Source of the DNA: Pseudomonadota bacterium
GTDB lineage: Bacteria; Pseudomonadota; Alphaproteobacteria; Rhizobiales; Xanthobacteraceae
DNA length: 64,000 nt
Direction: 5' to 3'
Assembly: GCA_023386885.1 (NCBI GenBank)
Contig: JAEWIX010000084.1
Span: forward strand, 8,377-72,376
Position numbers and translations under genes: made by a program. Positions within the stretch are counted from its first letter, which is position 1. Every line of letters begins with the position of its first letter. Under the pieces are notes generated by a model, which saw only the letters and a list, made by a program, of their open reading frames with translations, was not told the origin of the DNA and did no database searches. Below are positions 60,851-64,000 of the stretch, one piece after another.

Positions 60851-62569
60851 TTACTGCAGCGCGAACACGAACAGCGAACCGCCTTCGGGGGCCGCTGCCG
60901 TCATCTTCTTGCCGACCTCACCAAGGAATGCCGGCAGCGATGCGGTACGTCCCACCACAACGGCGACGTACTGCTTGCCCTTGACCGAATAGGTCACCGG
61001 GCCGGCGCCGATACCGGAGCCGAGATTCTTGTGCCAGAGAATCTTGCCGTCCTTGGCGTTGATCGCGCGGAATTCGCCACGGATGTTACCGGAGAACACC
61101 AGGTTGCCGCCGGTCGTCAGCGTGCCGCCGTTGAAGGGAAGGTCTTCCTTGATGCCCCACACCTTCTTTTGCTTGACCGGATCCCAGGCAACCAGTTCGC
61201 CGAGATATCCGCCCGGGCCTTCCTTGGTCGGGAATTCGGCACCGAGATAGAACACGCCGCGCTTGTATGAGACGTCGCTGACCGACCAGTCCATGCAGAC
61301 GTTGTTGGTCGGAATATAAACCAGGCCCGTCTTCGGACTAAACGACATCGGCTGCCAGTTCTTGCCGCCGATCAGGTTCGGACAGATGTCCTTCGCCGGG
61401 TGCCCCGGACCCGGACGCTTGTCGGGATCCTCGACCGCGCGCATGGTCTTGACGTCCCATGACTTGGCCCAGTTGGTCGAAGGAACGAATTTTTCCGCCG
61501 ACAGGAGCTTGCCGCTTTCGCGATTGGCCACGAAGAAGAAGCCGTTGCGATCGGCCTTCAGCATCGCCGGAACCGTCTTGCCGTCCATCTTGAGGTCGGC
61601 GAGAACCAGTTCGTTGACGCCGTCATAGTCCCAGGCGTCAGCCGGCGTGGTCTGGATGTGCCATTTGATCTTGCCGGTGTTGGGATCGAGAGCCAACGTC
61701 GAAGAGGTATAGAGATTGCTCAGCTTGCCGAAGTTGCCGTCGCCGGTGGAGCGCACGCCGGTATTCCACGGCCCCGGGTTGCTGGTGCCCCAATACACGG
61801 TGTCGGTCTTGGCGTCATAGGAGCCGACCAGCCACGGTGCGCCGCCGCCATGCAGACCGGTATCGCCCTTCCAGGTGTCGCTGGCCGGTTCGCCCGGCGC
61901 AGGCGTCGTAAACGTCTGCCATATCTGCTTGCCGGTATTGACATCGAAGGCTTGCAATGCACCGCGCACGCCGTACTCACCGCCGCCGAAGCCGGTGATG
62001 ACCTTGTCGCGCACAATGAGCGGCGGCGAAGTGATAACCGATCCCTGCTTGTAGTCGACGACCTTGGTGGTCCAAAGCTCCTTGCCGGTCTTGGCATCGA
62101 GCGCCGTCAGCTTTCCATCGAGACGGCCGATATACAGTTTGCCGTCGGCATAGGCGACACCGCGATTGTTCACGTCGCAGCAGGCATATTGCAACACGTC
62201 ATCGGGAATTTCTGGCTCATAGGTCCACTTGCGCGCGCCGGTCGCGGCATCGAGCGCGTAGACGTATTTCGGTCCCCACGACGTCGTGACGTAAAGCGTA
62301 TCGCCGATGATGACCGGAGAGGATTCGTTGGAGCGTAGCGAAGCAAGCGAGAAGGAATAGGCCAGGGTCAACTTGCCGACGTTATCGGCGTTGATCTGAT
62401 TGAGCGGACTGTAGCGCGTATTGGCATAGTCATGTCCGGCGACCGCCCATTGATTGGCATCGGCGACGGCCTTGACGGTGGAGTCGTTGGCGCTGGCGCC
62501 AAGCGATCCCGCGGCCAGGCTGGCGAGAATCGAAACGCCAGCCAAGAATCCCCTGCTCCTCAACTTCAT
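60851..62569 (-). CDS. PQQ-dependent, lanthanide-type alcohol dehydrogenase (quinoprotein)
   Basis: Periplasmic eight-bladed quinoprotein of 572 residues; ATG 62569 follows GGGAGG by 6 bases. Signal peptide 1-27 (GSLGASAN). Vicinal Cys130-Cys131, Glu198, Asn264 and catalytic Asp314 are in the expected motifs. Asp316 gives the Asp-x-Asp pair (WDYDGVNE) that marks lanthanide-binding XoxF, ExaF and PedH enzymes; calcium enzymes have Ala or Ser there. Details such as NPGPWN and LYTSSTLALDP look nearer to the ethanol/alcohol type (PedH/ExaF) than to classical XoxF, so a methanol role is not certain. PQQ biosynthesis genes are not in the window. Confidence 0.92.
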   Translation of the reverse strand: MKLRSRGFLAGVSILASLAAGSLGASANDSTVKAVADANQWAVAGHDYANTRYSPLNQINADNVGKLTLAYSFSLASLRSNESSPVIIGDTLYVTTSWGPKYVYALDAATGARKWTYEPEIPDDVLQYACCDVNNRGVAYADGKLYIGRLDGKLTALDAKTGKELWTTKVVDYKQGSVITSPPLIVRDKVITGFGGGEYGVRGALQAFDVNTGKQIWQTFTTPAPGEPASDTWKGDTGLHGGGAPWLVGSYDAKTDTVYWGTSNPGPWNTGVRSTGDGNFGKLSNLYTSSTLALDPNTGKIKWHIQTTPADAWDYDGVNELVLADLKMDGKTVPAMLKADRNGFFFVANRESGKLLSAEKFVPSTNWAKSWDVKTMRAVEDPDKRPGPGHPAKDICPNLIGGKNWQPMSFSPKTGLVYIPTNNVCMDWSVSDVSYKRGVFYLGAEFPTKEGPGGYLGELVAWDPVKQKKVWGIKEDLPFNGGTLTTGGNLVFSGNIRGEFRAINAKDGKILWHKNLGSGIGAGPVTYSVKGKQYVAVVVGRTASLPAFLGEVGKKMTAAAPEGGSLFVFALQ

Positions 62570-62716
62570 CTGTTCCTCCCAATGTGTTTGCTTCGCTGCG
62601 TTCGCAATTCGACGAACCGGATCCGCAGGACGTATTGCAAAGCGCCGACCGGCAACCCGCAGCCGCCATCGCGATCGAATTACAACATTGGATTTTCGCT
62701 ATCAGTATAGGCGGAA

Positions 62717-62724
62717 GGTAGTAG
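62717..62724 (-). promoter_or_regulatory. CTACTACC motif upstream of the PQQ dehydrogenase
   Basis: Minus strand CTACTACC, about 150 bases before the dehydrogenase ATG and in the gap shared with the divergent outer-membrane gene. It agrees with the copies at 47385 and 63809. A TATACT sequence lies 7 bases downstream at 62704-62709; a later TGTAAT is another possible -10. Confidence 0.58.
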
Positions 62725-62868
62725 TCCAGGTTATGATCGGGAAATTCTCCCGGCAACGAATCCTTAGGCATGCGCTTACCATCGGATAATTGCTGCACAT
62801 CGCAATCGCGGCATGCATGGCGATGGCGCAGGCATTTTCCTCCGGGTTTCGAGACGTTTTTGACGATA

Positions 62869-63732
62869 ATGGCTCGCGTAGGTGCGATGTCATTCGCACT
62901 CTCGTTCGCGTTTGCACAATCCGCAACGACGTGCGGCGCAAGCGAGATCGAGACCGAACATCTGTTCGGCTTCACGACGGGAAGCGACGTCGGATCGCTC
63001 GGCGAGCGCGAATTCGAAGGTGCGACGACCGCGCGATTCGGCAAGCGCGTGGGCAGATATACCGCTGGCGAACAAACCCTCTCCGCTGAATTCGTTCCAC
63101 TACAAAACCTTCGCACCGAATACACCGCCGCCCTCGTCGCACATGACATCACCGGCGTGAGCGGCTTTGAGAATCGCAGGCAACTCGCGATCGGAGGCTT
63201 CTCCGCGGATTTCCGCTACCGCCTGCTCGATCGCGCAACCGCGCCGTTCGGCTTCGCGCTGGGTGTCGGGCCACACTGGTCTCGCATCGACGACGGCTCG
63301 GGCACACGTGTCCGCGAATACGGGGCCGACCTCGTGGCGGCGTTTGACAGAGAGATCGTTCCGGACCGGATCGTCGCGGCCTTCAACCTGCTCTACCAGC
63401 CGGAAGTCTCGCGCGCGAAGGCGGGTGGCGACTGGTCGCGGGAAGCGACCGCCGGCATCGCGACGGCGCTGATGGCGCAAATCTCGCCCGGCGTCTTCCT
63501 CGGCATCGAAGGCCGCTATCTCCGGCACTATGAAAGCCTCGGCTTCGACGACTTTGCGGGGCACGCCGGCTTTGTCGGACCGACGTTGTTCGTCAAGCTG
63601 TCACAACGCTCCTGGGTCGCCGCCGCCTGGAGCGCGCAGATCGTCGGCCGCGCGGCAAATGCGCCCGGCCCGCTCGATCTGGTCAATTTCGAGCGTCATC
63701 AGGTCCGCCTGCTGTTCGGCATGAATTTCTGA
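62869..63732 (+). CDS. Putative outer-membrane beta-barrel protein
   Basis: A 287-residue exported protein from ATG 62869 (an alternative ATG is at 62887); ribosome site weak. Signal segment MARVGAMSFALSFAFAQSATTCGAS. The mature part has alternating polar/aromatic strands and ends HQVRLLFGMNF, with the C-terminal Phe needed for barrel insertion. It is divergent from the PQQ dehydrogenase. I do not recognise a precise family; similar barrels accompany some methanol/alcohol oxidation loci, but function is unknown. Confidence 0.75.
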   Translation: MARVGAMSFALSFAFAQSATTCGASEIETEHLFGFTTGSDVGSLGEREFEGATTARFGKRVGRYTAGEQTLSAEFVPLQNLRTEYTAALVAHDITGVSGFENRRQLAIGGFSADFRYRLLDRATAPFGFALGVGPHWSRIDDGSGTRVREYGADLVAAFDREIVPDRIVAAFNLLYQPEVSRAKAGGDWSREATAGIATALMAQISPGVFLGIEGRYLRHYESLGFDDFAGHAGFVGPTLFVKLSQRSWVAAAWSAQIVGRAANAPGPLDLVNFERHQVRLLFGMNF

Positions 63733-63808
63733 GACGCTGAAAGCAGCCGCCGCACACCTCGCGCCGCGATAAACTGCCTGAAAAGTTCGACGCTTGACCG
63801 ACAACTCC

Positions 63809-63816
63809 CTACTACC
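63809..63816 (+). promoter_or_regulatory. CTACTACC motif upstream of the CoxS-like gene
   Basis: CTACTACC about 75-80 bases before GTG 63889. The following AAG and TTGCC match the copy before the LutA-like gene (CTACTACCAAG...TTGCC), with slightly different spacing. Coordinates could shift by a base or two. Confidence 0.55.
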
Positions 63817-63888
63817 AAGATCGCTGTTGCCAAGTCGGACCGGGATGCCTCTAATTTGGAACTATAACAATCTAACGGGAGGTGTCTC

Positions 63889-64000
63889 GTGACGGCTATA
63901 AGTTTGACGGTGAACGGGAAGTTGGTTTCCGGCACGGTCGAAGACCGGACGTTGCTGGTGCATTTTTTGCGTGATCATTTGAATCTGACGGGGACGCATG
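63889..64000 (+). CDS. CoxS-like (2Fe-2S) subunit of a molybdenum hydroxylase, 5' end only
   Basis: The first 37 codons are visible. GTG 63889 has GGGAGG 6 bases upstream. The product begins MTAISLTVNGKLVSG and continues to LLVHFLRDHLNLTGTH, the N-terminal plant-type ferredoxin fold of small subunits of carbon monoxide dehydrogenase and aldehyde/xanthine dehydrogenase-type enzymes; the cluster-binding Cys residues lie beyond the window. A CTACTACC motif upstream links it to the alcohol oxidation genes, so an aldehyde-oxidising role is as likely as CO oxidation. Confidence 0.85.
   Translation, partial: MTAISLTVNGKLVSGTVEDRTLLVHFLRDHLNLTGTH

Overview
The window is chromosomal DNA from a high-GC alphaproteobacterium. 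Gene content (many acyl-CoA ligases, LivFGHM-type importers, FIST/PQQ/TonB genes, a CoxS-like subunit) and intergenic inverted-repeat families suggest the Bradyrhizobium/Rhodopseudomonas/Afipia group (Nitrobacteraceae). This is inference, since no rRNA or marker gene is present. I saw no tRNA, rRNA, CRISPR array, transposase or phage gene. The genes at both ends are cut by the window edge.

Region 1 (1-11.6 kb) holds neutral-lipid and acyl-CoA genes: a wax ester synthase/DGAT (partial), acyl-CoA ligase, SDR, phasin-like protein, alpha/beta hydrolase, two paralogous AraC-type regulators, acetoacetate decarboxylase, a 3-hydroxyacyl-CoA dehydrogenase-like protein and a family III CoA-transferase. 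Four copies of a roughly 63-bp promoter element with fixed internal spacing lie upstream of the hydrolase, the first AraC gene (two copies) and the decarboxylase. They define a likely AraC regulon.

Region 2 (11.6-20.9 kb) holds two acyl-CoA ligases, a MarR regulator, a single-chain acyl-CoA carboxylase (BC-BCCP-CT) and a periplasmic binding protein. A pseudo-palindrome, GGTAAATRYATTGAC or close to it, sits before three transcription units and is probably the MarR operator.

Region 3 (20.9-32.7 kb) is a catabolic locus on the minus strand: binding protein, LivH, LivM, SDR, LivG, LivF and MmgE/PrpD, then a kinase-like phosphotransferase, an acyl-CoA dehydrogenase with an ACAD10/11-type active-site signature, a CoA ligase and a GntR/FCD regulator. 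The kinase plus dehydrogenase pair points to degradation of 4-hydroxy acids (levulinate/ACAD11-type chemistry). Palindromes with core TTGNCCGACAA precede the kinase gene.

Region 4 (32.9-43.6 kb) holds a CoA ligase, TetR regulator, SDR, Baeyer-Villiger-type monooxygenase and DsbA/HCCA-isomerase-like protein. Facing them is a flavin monooxygenase with an extra N-terminal domain. It has a textbook sigma-54 promoter and lies divergent to an AcoR-like sigma-54 activator. An SDR follows.

Region 5 (43.8-64 kb) is the most striking part: an apparent lanthanide/PQQ alcohol oxidation locus. It has a FIST-domain sensor with hybrid histidine kinase, two AgmR/ErdR-like response regulators, a Lut/Ped-type set (PQQ-associated binding protein, YVTN propeller, ABC ATPase and permease, TonB receptor), a second two-component pair, an SsuABC-like importer, a protein that fuses a MxaJ/XoxJ-like domain to a c-type cytochrome, a PQQ dehydrogenase with the Asp-x-Asp lanthanide motif, an outer-membrane barrel protein and the start of a CoxS-like iron-sulfur subunit. 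A shared CTACTACC motif lies upstream of the uptake genes, the dehydrogenase and the CoxS-like gene, suggesting one regulator ties metal uptake, alcohol oxidation and the next oxidation step together.
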